DNA of 61,781 nucleotides from JAAFIP01 sp043774625. GTDB taxonomy: Bacteria; Pseudomonadota; Gammaproteobacteria; Burkholderiales; Burkholderiaceae_C. Positions 35,498 through 43,704 of the stretch are shown here, in pieces; the first letter of the stretch is position 1; every line of letters begins with the position of its first letter. The stretch spans positions 1-61,781 of the forward strand of contig JAYVTG010000006.1 of assembly GCA_043774625.1 (NCBI GenBank), in the 5' to 3' direction. The notes under the pieces are model-generated. The model did not search any database. It saw nothing but the letters and a program-made list of their open reading frames with translations, and had not been told where the DNA came from. The position numbers were made by a program, and so were the translations under genes.

Positions 35498-35553
35498 GCC
35501 GCTTCTCTCCGGGTAAGGGGATGCGCTAACTTGGAGGGCGAGCGCCGCGCTCG

Positions 35554-35658
35554 GGGTATGCGCTGCAAAATGTTTTTGGAAAACACGCGCGAACGGTGTC
35601 TTGTAGCACTCGATCTTTGACAACGCGCGCCTTCCCAAAAAATTTTCATCGCACACCC
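35554..35658. repeat. Imperfect inverted repeat with about 35-bp arms
   Basis: The left arm 35554-35591 (GGGTATGCGCTGCAAAATG and onward) and the right arm 35624-35658 are imperfect inverted copies ending in GCGCG at the loop side. The loop is about 32 bp. Both arms resemble the smaller palindrome at 35962-36002. Confidence 0.6.
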
Positions 35659-35755
35659 GCTCACCCGTCGCCTGCATGATGGGTTGGCTTGCTGGTGAAT
35701 ACCGGATACCGCAAACCCGTGGGGCTGGGTTTTGTAGCTTTGCAGTCTTGCAAGT

Positions 35756-35796
35756 ACTATGCATTTCATAGCTGCTCGCGCATATTCCACGCTGGC
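35756..35796 (+). repeat. 41-bp dispersed repeat, copy 7
   Basis: CATAGCTGCTCGCGCATATT followed by CCACGCTGGC, a near-consensus core between kynA and the acyl-CoA ligase gene. Confidence 0.85.
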
Positions 35797-35961
35797 TATC
35801 GGCATATTTGAGCGCTAAAACCTGTACCAGAAGTTCGTTAACCATGCCCACATCGCGCCACAGGCTTGTGGTCTCGGCATTCTGTTCTCTGTTCTGTGTT
35901 CTCTGGTCTTCGGTATTTGGTATTCAAAGGTTGACCAACCATCCTCGCAAGCTTTGGGGGA

Positions 35962-36002
35962 GCGGGTAGGTGATGAAAACTTTTTGCAGCGCCTACCCCG
36001 AG
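35962..36002. repeat. Short palindrome related to 35554-35658
   Basis: GGGTAGG (35964-35970) pairs with CCTACCC (35992-35998), with GATGAAAA and TTTTGCAGC extending toward the centre. GAGCGGG and CCCCGAG flank both this and the larger inverted repeat. Confidence 0.6.
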
Positions 36003-36117
36003 TCCAAAGCCAGCCCACCAAGCATGCCCAATGCCAACCAAGCTCGTCAACTCCCCAAAGCACCAAGACAGGAAGATTTGATCAAAAACAGTGATTTACC
36101 GATAAAAACAACCCTAA

Positions 36118-36158
36118 GCCAGCGTGGAATATGCGCAAGCAGCTACTAAATAAATAGC
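36118..36158 (-). repeat. 41-bp dispersed repeat, copy 8
   Basis: A full copy on the minus strand, reading GCCAGCGTGGAATATGCGCA on the plus strand, 114 bp before the acyl-CoA ligase start. Confidence 0.85.
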
Positions 36159-36272
36159 AAATCACTATCTGATCCGTCCACTATTAGCGGTAACAGTCTA
36201 ATGGAACCTCTGGTTTCCCCGGTACGCAGCAAAGCTTACAAAAGCTAGCATGGTGGATTAACTGGAGCCAGC

Positions 36273-37961
36273 ATGACCACCAAAATTGAACCTTCCGACC
36301 TCCCCTTGCAACGCGCCTACCGCTGGGAAAAAGAGCGCGCTAACGACATATATTTGACCCAGCCCATGGGCGGTGGCGTGGTGCGCGACTGGACCTGGGC
36401 GCAGGCCATGGACGAGACGCGGCGCATGGCCGCGTATTTGAAAGCCCAAAACTGGGAGAGTGGCTCGCGCATTGCCATCATGAGCAAAAACACCGCCTGG
36501 TGGTTTATGGCCGACCTGGCCACCTGGATGGCAGGCCATATCAGCGTACCCATCTACCCCAACCTGGTGGCCGAGACCGTGCGCCAGATCATGGAACACG
36601 CCGAATGCAAGCTGTGCATAGTAGGCAAGCTGGATGACTGGAAATCCATGGAGCCGGGTATTCCCAAAGGTTTGCCTTGCATCAGCACGCCACTGTGCGA
36701 TGCCAAAAACTTCAAGCCTTGGGACGACATCATCCAGGCCACGCAGCCCATGCAGGCAAGCCCCGTGTTTGACGAGCAGGCCATGGCCACCATCATCTAC
36801 ACATCGGGCACTACGGGCATGCCTAAAGGTGCCATGCACAGTTTTGCGGCTTTTGCCCACACGGCCAAAGGGCTGTCGCAATCGCTCAACTACACGTCAA
36901 GCGAGCGCGTGCTGTCATATTTGCCGCTGGCCCACGTGGCTGAGCGCTGCCTGGTCGAGGGCGAGTCCTTGCACATCGGTTGCAGGGTCTACTTTGCCGA
37001 AAGCCTGGACACTTTTCTGGCCGACTTGCAGCGTGCGCGGCCCACGATTTTCTTCTCTGTACCGCGGCTGTGGGTAAAGTTTCAGCAAGGCGTTTTGTCC
37101 AAAGTGCCTGCCAAAAAACTGAACCGCTTGATGTCGATCCCGATTTTGGGTGGCATTGTGAAAAAGAAAATCCTCAAACAACTGGGGCTCGATTCCGTGC
37201 GTATTGCGGGCACGGGCGCAGCGCCTTTGCCACCCGAGGTAATGGCCTGGTACCGCAAGCTGGGGCTTGAACTACTGGAAGGCTACGGCATGACCGAGCA
37301 GTTTGCCTACGCCGCCAGCAATATGCCCGACCAGTCGCGCATTGGCTATGTGGGGTCGGCAACGCCCTGCTGCGAGATCAAACTGTCCGAGGCTGGCGAA
37401 ATACTCACACGCGGCCCTGCACACATGCTGGGTTACTACAAGGAAGCCGAAAAAACCAAAGAAACCATGACCGATGACGGCTGGCTCAAAACAGGTGACC
37501 TGGGCGAGTTTGACGAACAAAAACGGCTGCGCATCACCGGGCGTGCCAAAGAGCAGTTTAAAAGCAGCAAAGGCAAGTACGTGGCCCCTGCGCCGATTGA
37601 AGGCAAGCTGTCGTCGTTTATGCGTATTGAAGCGTGCATGGTGACAGGTGCAGGCCACCCGCAGCCCTTTGCACTGGCCATGCTGCCTCTGGGCCAGTGG
37701 GACGCGCTGAAAGCGCCTGATGCACGCAAAGAATTCACCGACGAGCTGTCCGCCCACCTCAAAGTCGTCAACGAGCAGTTAGACCCGCACGAACGCCTGG
37801 ACTTTGTAGCCGTGGTGCCCGAGCAGTGGACGGTAGAAGCGGGTTTTGTCACCCCCACTTTCAAGATCAAACGCAACGTGGTAGAAAAGCACTATGAGCC
37901 GTTTTTTGAGCAGTGGGGCAAGACGCGCAAACCCGTGCTGTGGCATGAGCCAAAAACCTAA
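36273..37961 (+). CDS. AMP-binding long-chain acyl-CoA ligase
   Basis: The 562-residue protein has the adenylation-domain motifs MATIIYTSGTTGMPKGAMHS (phosphate-binding loop), LLEGYGMTEQFAYA and DGWLKTGDLGEFDEQKRLRITGR. These place it among long-chain fatty acid CoA synthetases of the ACSBG/FadD15 style. It activates a carboxylic acid with ATP and joins it to CoA; the preferred chain is not evident. GGAG lies 5-6 bases before the ATG. The lipoprotein hydrolase gene follows after 33 bp. Confidence 0.9.
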   Translation: MTTKIEPSDLPLQRAYRWEKERANDIYLTQPMGGGVVRDWTWAQAMDETRRMAAYLKAQNWESGSRIAIMSKNTAWWFMADLATWMAGHISVPIYPNLVAETVRQIMEHAECKLCIVGKLDDWKSMEPGIPKGLPCISTPLCDAKNFKPWDDIIQATQPMQASPVFDEQAMATIIYTSGTTGMPKGAMHSFAAFAHTAKGLSQSLNYTSSERVLSYLPLAHVAERCLVEGESLHIGCRVYFAESLDTFLADLQRARPTIFFSVPRLWVKFQQGVLSKVPAKKLNRLMSIPILGGIVKKKILKQLGLDSVRIAGTGAAPLPPEVMAWYRKLGLELLEGYGMTEQFAYAASNMPDQSRIGYVGSATPCCEIKLSEAGEILTRGPAHMLGYYKEAEKTKETMTDDGWLKTGDLGEFDEQKRLRITGRAKEQFKSSKGKYVAPAPIEGKLSSFMRIEACMVTGAGHPQPFALAMLPLGQWDALKAPDARKEFTDELSAHLKVVNEQLDPHERLDFVAVVPEQWTVEAGFVTPTFKIKRNVVEKHYEPFFEQWGKTRKPVLWHEPKT

Positions 37962-37994
37962 ATCACTTTATTTACTTACTTGCGAAAAATCACC

Positions 37995-38882
37995 ATGACA
38001 TCGACTTATCTGAAACGTCTTGCTACCCAACCTGCGGCCATGGCTGCAAGCGTGTTGATATTGCTAGGGGCCACGCTTGCTGGCTGCGCGCAAACGTCAC
38101 ACACAGCTGCGCCCTCGGCAGCGCCCTTGGCAGCCGAAAAAACCGAACTGCTGTGGTTGGGTCAAGCCGGTTTTCGCATCAGAACGCCAGGCGGCAAAAC
38201 TATCGTCATTGACCCATGGTTGACGGGTGGCCCCAAAGCCCCAGCGCCTTACAAAACCGACTTGTCGGCCCTGGGCAAGGTCGATGTATTGCTGGTCACC
38301 CACGCTCACGTAGACCATTTGGGCGACGCGCCGGCCATTGCCAAGCTGAACAACACCAAGCTGTATGGCCCGGCAGATATGGTCACGCCCCTCATTACGC
38401 TGGGGATCATTCCAGCGGATCTGAGTCACCGTTTTAACAAGACGGGTAGCGTCAATCCGGTGCCTGGCATCAAGGTGACTGCTGTGAGCGCCGAGCATTC
38501 GTCTTTGCTGGTGTGGAACAACCCGGCTACGGGCAAGAACGAATCGCACCCTGCGGGCGAGGCGGTGGGTTACATCATCGAGATGGAAAACGGTTTCAAG
38601 ATTTGGCACATGGGCGATACCGGTTTGTTTGGCGATATGAAATTTATCGCGGAATATTACAAACCCGACCTAGTGCTCATGCCCATTGGCGGTAACTTCA
38701 CCATGGGTGCTGCCGATGCAGCGTATGCCGCGCGTAGCTGGATCAACCCTAAAAACGTGATCCCCATGCACTACAACTCCAACCCGTTGACGCGTGGCAC
38801 ATTGGCTGAGTTTCAGGCAGCCATGGCGGGTAGCAGTATCAAGGTGGTACCGATGTCAGAAGGCCAGACTGTGCAGTTTTGA
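37995..38882 (+). CDS. Lipoprotein metallo-beta-lactamase-fold hydrolase (UPF0173-like)
   Basis: The 295-residue protein begins with a lipoprotein signal peptide and lipobox LAGC (residues 28-31). The metal-binding motif THAHVDHLGD follows (H103, H105, D107, H108), with later ligands probably in VSAEHSS, HMGDTG and PMHYNSNP. This matches the UPF0173 metal-dependent hydrolases, here tethered to the membrane and facing the periplasm. The substrate is unknown. A TTG five codons upstream is open, but the ATG at 37995 gives a standard signal. Confidence 0.85.
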   Translation: MTSTYLKRLATQPAAMAASVLILLGATLAGCAQTSHTAAPSAAPLAAEKTELLWLGQAGFRIRTPGGKTIVIDPWLTGGPKAPAPYKTDLSALGKVDVLLVTHAHVDHLGDAPAIAKLNNTKLYGPADMVTPLITLGIIPADLSHRFNKTGSVNPVPGIKVTAVSAEHSSLLVWNNPATGKNESHPAGEAVGYIIEMENGFKIWHMGDTGLFGDMKFIAEYYKPDLVLMPIGGNFTMGAADAAYAARSWINPKNVIPMHYNSNPLTRGTLAEFQAAMAGSSIKVVPMSEGQTVQF

Positions 38883-38903
38883 CGATGCATAAAATCGGCT
38901 GTA

Positions 38904-38944
38904 GCCAGCGCAGAATATGCGCGAGCAGCTACTTTATTTATAGC
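38904..38944 (-). repeat. 41-bp dispersed repeat, copy 9
   Basis: A full copy in the 64-bp gap between two converging genes; plus strand GCCAGCGCAGAATATGCGCG. Its end lies 3 bp from the stop of the monooxygenase gene. Confidence 0.85.
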
Positions 38945-38946
38945 AA

Positions 38947-40116
38947 TTAAATGAGTTCATAACCGTACAGCCACGGCAAGCCCACTACGCTGGTTCCCTT
39001 GAGCGCCAGCACGGCGTTGCGTGCCATGGCCAGTGGGCCGCGCAGATGGAAGATGCGGCCATTACGCCTTGCCGCGTTAACCACGCGACGGGTGCGCGGC
39101 ATGCGCAGTTGCTCGTAAGTGCGCAGGGCCTGGGGAATGTTGCTTGCGGTTTGCATGCAATGTGCCAATGCGCTGGCATCTTCCAGTGCCATAGCCGCGC
39201 CTTGGGCTAAATATGGCAGCATGGGGTGGGCTGCATCGCCCAGCAAACTTACTGCGCCCTGACCCCATTGCACAGCGGGAGGGCGGTCAAACAAATTCCA
39301 GCGCCTCCAGTCGGTTGCCGCGTTGACCAAGGCTGCCAGTTCGGTGCAGCTTTGGCCAAGCGCCTTGCGTGCATCGGCAGCTGTGGCTTGCAGGCTCCAG
39401 CCTTGCGCCAAGGCATCTTGCGTTTCGGCCAGAATCGCTACGTTCCAAAATGCCCCGCTGCGCACGGGGTAGCTCACCACATGCACATCATGCCCCCACC
39501 AGACAGCAACTTCGTTTGTGCGCAAGGTATCAGGCACAGCAGACGCAGGTATCAGCGTGCGAAACGCGGCATGCCCTGTCGCACGCGGCGCGCCGTCGTT
39601 CCATAACTGCGAGCGCACCTGGCTCCACAGGCCGTCGGCGCCAATCAACGCATCGGCCTGCAAATTTGTACCGCCGTGCAAAGTCATCTGCACACCACCG
39701 CCGCGCTGCTCAAAGCTTTGAATGGTGGTGCCGGGTTGAAGATCAATCAATGGCTCTGCGCGAACCGCTTGCAAGAGTGCAGTTTGCAAGTCTGCACGGT
39801 GCAAGGTGCAATAGGTGTGACCGTAGCGCTGCTGCACCGCAGGGCCCAGCAGCATGCGGCTGATGCTGCGCCCGGTGGCAGCATCGCGCACGGCGATGGC
39901 TTGCGGCTCGCAGGCAGTCTGCAACACGGTTTGGTCAAGCCCCAGGCCAGCCAGCACCTTCATGGCATTGGGGCCAAGCTGAATACCCGCCCCGGCCTCG
40001 GTAAGTTCTGCGGCTCGCTCGATCAGCGTGACGCGCTGGCCTGCGCGCGCAAGAAACAGCGCCGCAGCCAAGCCGCCCATGCCCGCACCTGCAATAACCA
40101 GTTGATAAGACTTCAC
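38947..40116 (-). CDS. FAD-dependent aromatic monooxygenase (UbiH/salicylate-hydroxylase-like)
   Basis: The 389-residue protein has the flavoprotein hydroxylase fingerprints: GAGMGGLAAALFLARAG (FAD binding, about 10-26), ALIGADGLWSQVR (the DG motif) and LLGDAAHPMLPYLAQGAAMALED. This group (salicylate 1-monooxygenase, 6-hydroxynicotinate or similar) hydroxylates aromatic rings using NAD(P)H and oxygen. The substrate is unclear, since no ring-cleavage genes are nearby. The frame starts with GTG. It is flanked on both sides by 41-bp repeat copies. Confidence 0.85.
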   Translation of the reverse strand: MKSYQLVIAGAGMGGLAAALFLARAGQRVTLIERAAELTEAGAGIQLGPNAMKVLAGLGLDQTVLQTACEPQAIAVRDAATGRSISRMLLGPAVQQRYGHTYCTLHRADLQTALLQAVRAEPLIDLQPGTTIQSFEQRGGGVQMTLHGGTNLQADALIGADGLWSQVRSQLWNDGAPRATGHAAFRTLIPASAVPDTLRTNEVAVWWGHDVHVVSYPVRSGAFWNVAILAETQDALAQGWSLQATAADARKALGQSCTELAALVNAATDWRRWNLFDRPPAVQWGQGAVSLLGDAAHPMLPYLAQGAAMALEDASALAHCMQTASNIPQALRTYEQLRMPRTRRVVNAARRNGRIFHLRGPLAMARNAVLALKGTSVVGLPWLYGYELI

Positions 40117-40145
40117 CAGCCAAATTGTGCCCTATTTAGGCTGTA

Positions 40146-40186
40146 GCCAGCGTAAATAATGCGCAAGCAGCTATTAAATTTATAGT
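40146..40186 (-). repeat. 41-bp dispersed repeat, copy 10
   Basis: A full copy between the acnA stop and the monooxygenase start; plus strand GCCAGCGTAAATAATGCGCA. It ends 10 bp after the acnA 3' end. Confidence 0.85.
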
Positions 40187-40195
40187 GTACGGTAA

Positions 40196-42943
40196 TCATG
40201 CTGCCAGCAACTGGCGCATCACAAAAGGCAAAATACCGCCATGCAGGTAGTAGTCTACCTCTATGGGCGTGTCGATGCGCAGCTTGAGCCGGGCGCTACG
40301 CTCTTTGCCATCAGCGCTGGTGATGCGCATTGTGGCCAGCGCTTGCGGGCGTATGACATCGCCCACAGCGATGTCGATCAGCTCGTCCCCCTTCAGCCCC
40401 CATGTTTGCCACGACTCGCCTGGCATGAACTGCAGCGGCAGCACGCCCATGCCCACCAGGTTGCTGCGGTGAATGCGCTCAAAGCTTTGTGCCACCACGG
40501 CCTTGATGCCCAGTAACTGCGTGCCCTTGGCCGCCCAATCGCGGCTTGACCCTGTGCCGTATTCTTCACCGGCAAACACCACGGTGCCTACGCCAGCAGC
40601 CTGGTAGTGCATCGCCGCATCAAAGATGGACAACTTGTCACCATGGGGCTGGTACAGCGTGTTGCCGCCCTCTTCGCGCGATCCGTCGGGCAGCGCGGGC
40701 AGCATCAGGTTTTTGATGCGCACATTGGCAAAGGTGCCGCGCACCATCACCTCGTGGTGGCCACGGCGCGCGCCATAGCTGTTGAAGTCGGCCCTGCTTA
40801 CGCCGTGGGCCATGAGGTATTGGCCAGCGGGAGAATTTTCTTTGATATTGCCAGCGGGAGAAATATGGTCGGTAGTAATCGAATCACCAAAAAGCGCCAT
40901 GATACGCAGACCTTGAAGATCAAATTGGCTAGTTGCCAGCGCAGAATGTGCGTGAGCAGCTACTGATTCCATAGCAAACCCGTTGAGAAAAGGCGGTTGT
41001 GCAATGTAGGTACTGGCCGGCCATGCATACACCTGACCCGTTGCCGCGCTGATGCCTTGCCATAAATCGCCAGGCTCGGTTTTGATCTTGGTGTAGTTGG
41101 CCATAAAGGCTTTGGGCTTCATGGCCTGGGACATCAATGCATCAATTTCGCCGCTCGTGGGCCAGATGTCGCCCAGGTACACGTCTTTGTCACCCCTGCC
41201 TTTGCCCACAGGCTGGGTCATCAAATCGCGCGTCATGTTGCCAGCAATGGCGTAGGCAACCACCAGCGGCGGGCTGGCCAAAAAGTTGGCCTTGATATTG
41301 GGGTGGATACGTGCCTCGAAGTTACGGTTGCCCGAGAGCACCGCTGCGCAGATCAAATCGTTGCGGTTGATGGCGTCGTTCAGCTCGGCGCTCAGGTCGC
41401 CTGAATTACCAATGCAGGTGGTGCAGCCATAGCCCACCACGGCAAAGCCCAATTGCTCCAAATACGGTAGCAAGCCGGTGGCGCTGAGGTATTCGGTGAC
41501 GATACGCGAGCCGGGAGCCAGCGATGTTTTGATGTGCGGCGCAACCTTCAAACCCTTTTGCACCGCTTTTTTCGCCAAGAGGCCCGCAGCCAGCAGCACG
41601 CGCGGGTTGCTGGTGTTGGTGCAACTGGTAATGGCGGCAATGAGTACGTCGCCATTCTTTACCAGCACGCCATTGCTGGTGGCAAATACCTCGCTCAATT
41701 TTTCGGTCGACTGGTTAAAGCCTTGCGTACTCGGCTCGCTGAACAACTTTGTAAACTGCTTGGCCACATGGGTAATTTCAATGCGGTCTTGTGGGCGCTT
41801 TGGCCCTGCGAGCGACGGTGCCACCTTGTTCAAATTCAGCTTGATAACGCGCGAATAACGAATGTCTTGCAAACTGTCTGGCGCTGCTTTTGTTCGAGGC
41901 ACACCAAACAGGCCTTGTGCTTTAAAGTACGCCTCCAGGGTGTCGATAGACTCTTGGCTGCGGCCTGTGCCCTTGAAGTAGTCAATGGTTTTTTCATCTA
42001 TGGGGAAAAAACCCATCGTCGCACCATATTCGGGCGCCATATTGGCAATGGTGGCCCTGTCGGGTACCGACAAAGAAGCCGTGCCCTCACCATAAAACTC
42101 CACAAACTGCCCTACGACTTTTTCTTTGCGTAGCAGCTCAGTGACCGTCAGTACCAAGTCTGTAGCCGTTACCCCTTCGCGCAGTTGCCCGGTAAATTCA
42201 AAACCCACCACATCGGGCGAAAGAAAGTACACCGGCTGGCCCAGCATGGCGGCCTCGGCTTCGATGCCGCCTACGCCCCAACCGACCACGCCAATGCCAT
42301 TGATCATGGTGGTGTGGCTATCGGTGCCAACCAGACTGTCGGGGTACAGCACACCGTCTTTGTTGAACACACCGCGCGCCAGATATTCCAGATTCACTTG
42401 GTGCACGATGCCAAAGCCCGGAGGCACTACGCCAAAGGTGTCAAACGCCTGCATGCCCCACTTCATAAACTGGTAACGCTCACGGTTGCGGTGAAATTCA
42501 AGCTGCATGTTTTGTGTGAGCGCGTTGGGCGTACCGTAATGGTCCACGGTCACAGAATGATCCACCACCATGTCTACCGGCACCAGAGGCTCAATACGCT
42601 GAGGGTCTTGGCCCAGACTGGCAGCTACACTGCGCATGGCGGCCAGGTCGGCCAACAGCGGCACCCCAGTAAAGTCTTGCAAGATCACACGCGACACCAC
42701 AAACGGGATTTCTTCTGACCGTGCGTGCTGTGCTTGCCACTGGGCCAGTTGCGCCACATGCTCCCGCGTTATCTTTTGCCCGTCACAATTGCGCAATACG
42801 GACTCCAGAACAATGCGCAACGACACTGGCAGCTTGTTGATGTTTGCAAACTGCTTGGCCAGTTCGGGCAACGAGAATATCTGCGCGCCTTGACCGTTCG
42901 CCAGCTGGATGGTTTGTAGCGTATGGGCAAACGGATGCGTCAT
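40196..42943 (-). CDS. acnA: Aconitate hydratase A, with an in-frame 41-bp repeat insertion
   Basis: The 915-residue protein is an AcnA/IRP-type aconitase with the 4Fe-4S ligands in ITSCTNTSNP and GYGCTTCIGNSG, and GDSITTDHISPAGNIK at the start of the swivel domain. It interconverts citrate and isocitrate. Residues about 657-670 (ESVAAHAHSALATS) are encoded by the dispersed repeat and sit in the linker just before FDLQGLRIMALFGDS. The ATG at 42943 has GGAG 7 bases upstream; a TTG six codons earlier is not needed. Close paralogues such as AcnD or 2-methylcitrate aconitase are less likely by motif and context. Confidence 0.93.
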   Translation of the reverse strand: MTHPFAHTLQTIQLANGQGAQIFSLPELAKQFANINKLPVSLRIVLESVLRNCDGQKITREHVAQLAQWQAQHARSEEIPFVVSRVILQDFTGVPLLADLAAMRSVAASLGQDPQRIEPLVPVDMVVDHSVTVDHYGTPNALTQNMQLEFHRNRERYQFMKWGMQAFDTFGVVPPGFGIVHQVNLEYLARGVFNKDGVLYPDSLVGTDSHTTMINGIGVVGWGVGGIEAEAAMLGQPVYFLSPDVVGFEFTGQLREGVTATDLVLTVTELLRKEKVVGQFVEFYGEGTASLSVPDRATIANMAPEYGATMGFFPIDEKTIDYFKGTGRSQESIDTLEAYFKAQGLFGVPRTKAAPDSLQDIRYSRVIKLNLNKVAPSLAGPKRPQDRIEITHVAKQFTKLFSEPSTQGFNQSTEKLSEVFATSNGVLVKNGDVLIAAITSCTNTSNPRVLLAAGLLAKKAVQKGLKVAPHIKTSLAPGSRIVTEYLSATGLLPYLEQLGFAVVGYGCTTCIGNSGDLSAELNDAINRNDLICAAVLSGNRNFEARIHPNIKANFLASPPLVVAYAIAGNMTRDLMTQPVGKGRGDKDVYLGDIWPTSGEIDALMSQAMKPKAFMANYTKIKTEPGDLWQGISAATGQVYAWPASTYIAQPPFLNGFAMESVAAHAHSALATSQFDLQGLRIMALFGDSITTDHISPAGNIKENSPAGQYLMAHGVSRADFNSYGARRGHHEVMVRGTFANVRIKNLMLPALPDGSREEGGNTLYQPHGDKLSIFDAAMHYQAAGVGTVVFAGEEYGTGSSRDWAAKGTQLLGIKAVVAQSFERIHRSNLVGMGVLPLQFMPGESWQTWGLKGDELIDIAVGDVIRPQALATMRITSADGKERSARLKLRIDTPIEVDYYLHGGILPFVMRQLLAA
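40935..40975 (-). repeat. 41-bp dispersed repeat, copy 11 (inside acnA)
   Basis: The copy is on the coding strand of acnA and is read in frame as ESVAAHAHSALAT, the same frame used in kynU. Confidence 0.85.
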
Positions 42944-42991
42944 GACGGGCTCCTGTGTCAACTATCTTATGATTAGTGTCAAAATTATGCG

Positions 42992-43681
42992 ATGTCCATG
43001 ACCGATGTGCGCCCCGCGCGTGTAAAACCCTATGCACCACCACCCGACAACGGGCTAACGATTGCTTACCTTGACCAAGACTTGCTGGCTGTCGATAAAC
43101 CCAGCGGTTTGCTGGCCGTGCCGGGCCGTACAGCGCAATTACAAGATTGCTTGGCTGCACGCGTATGCCAGCGTTTTGCACACGCGCAAGTTGTGCACCG
43201 TTTAGACGAGGCTACCAGCGGGTTGATGTTGTTTGCACTGAACGCCGGTACGCAACGCGCCCTGGGGCTGGCATTTGAGCAGCGTCAGATCGACAAAACG
43301 TATATCGCCGTAGTGCATGGCATTGTGGTTAATGACTCGGGTGTGATAGAGGCACCCTTGGCTGCCGATTGGCCGCGCAGGCCACTGCAGCGTATTGATC
43401 TGGCCAATGGCAAACCCGCGATTACCCACTGGCAAGTGCTTGGCAGAGACCATCAAAACGCCAGTACGCGTATGCTGTTGCGTCCACACACGGGTCGCAC
43501 ACACCAGTTACGGGTGCATATGCTGGCTTTGGGTCACCCCATCTGCGGCGACTTGCTCTATGCAGGGCATGCATCGGGCACACAGTCATTTAACCGCTTG
43601 ATGCTGCATGCGCATAGCTTGCAGTTGGTGCATCCCGTCCATCAAACCCGTTTGCATATTGAGACTGCAAGCCCGTTTTGA
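42992..43681 (+). CDS. RluA-family 23S rRNA/tRNA pseudouridine synthase
   Basis: The 229-residue protein has the catalytic motif HRLDEATSGLMLFAL with the active aspartate at D72, DLLAVDKPSGLLAVPG before it, and LRPHTGRTHQLRVHMLALGHPICGDLLY after it. There is no S4 domain, so it is of the short RluA type that modifies 23S rRNA U746 and/or tRNA U32; the exact site cannot be read from sequence. It is divergent from acnA with 48 bp between the starts. Confidence 0.92.
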   Translation: MSMTDVRPARVKPYAPPPDNGLTIAYLDQDLLAVDKPSGLLAVPGRTAQLQDCLAARVCQRFAHAQVVHRLDEATSGLMLFALNAGTQRALGLAFEQRQIDKTYIAVVHGIVVNDSGVIEAPLAADWPRRPLQRIDLANGKPAITHWQVLGRDHQNASTRMLLRPHTGRTHQLRVHMLALGHPICGDLLYAGHASGTQSFNRLMLHAHSLQLVHPVHQTRLHIETASPF

Positions 43682-43704
43682 GCAAAGTTGGCACCAGTGA
43701 GCAA

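Larger units (their letters stand above)
35498..36272. other. 775-bp intergenic region with several palindromic repeats
   Basis: No gene is supported; open frames here are short or antisense extensions of kynA. It contains two related palindromic elements (35554-35658 and 35962-36002) and 41-bp repeat copies 7 and 8 in opposite orientation. The stretch 35870-35940 (TTCTGTTCTCTGTTCTGTGT) is a low-complexity TTCTGT-type tract. Confidence 0.7.

Noticed and set aside
35165..35851. A 228-residue frame opposite the end of kynA
   Set aside because: It is antisense to kynA, whose motifs are clear, and runs into repeat sequence.
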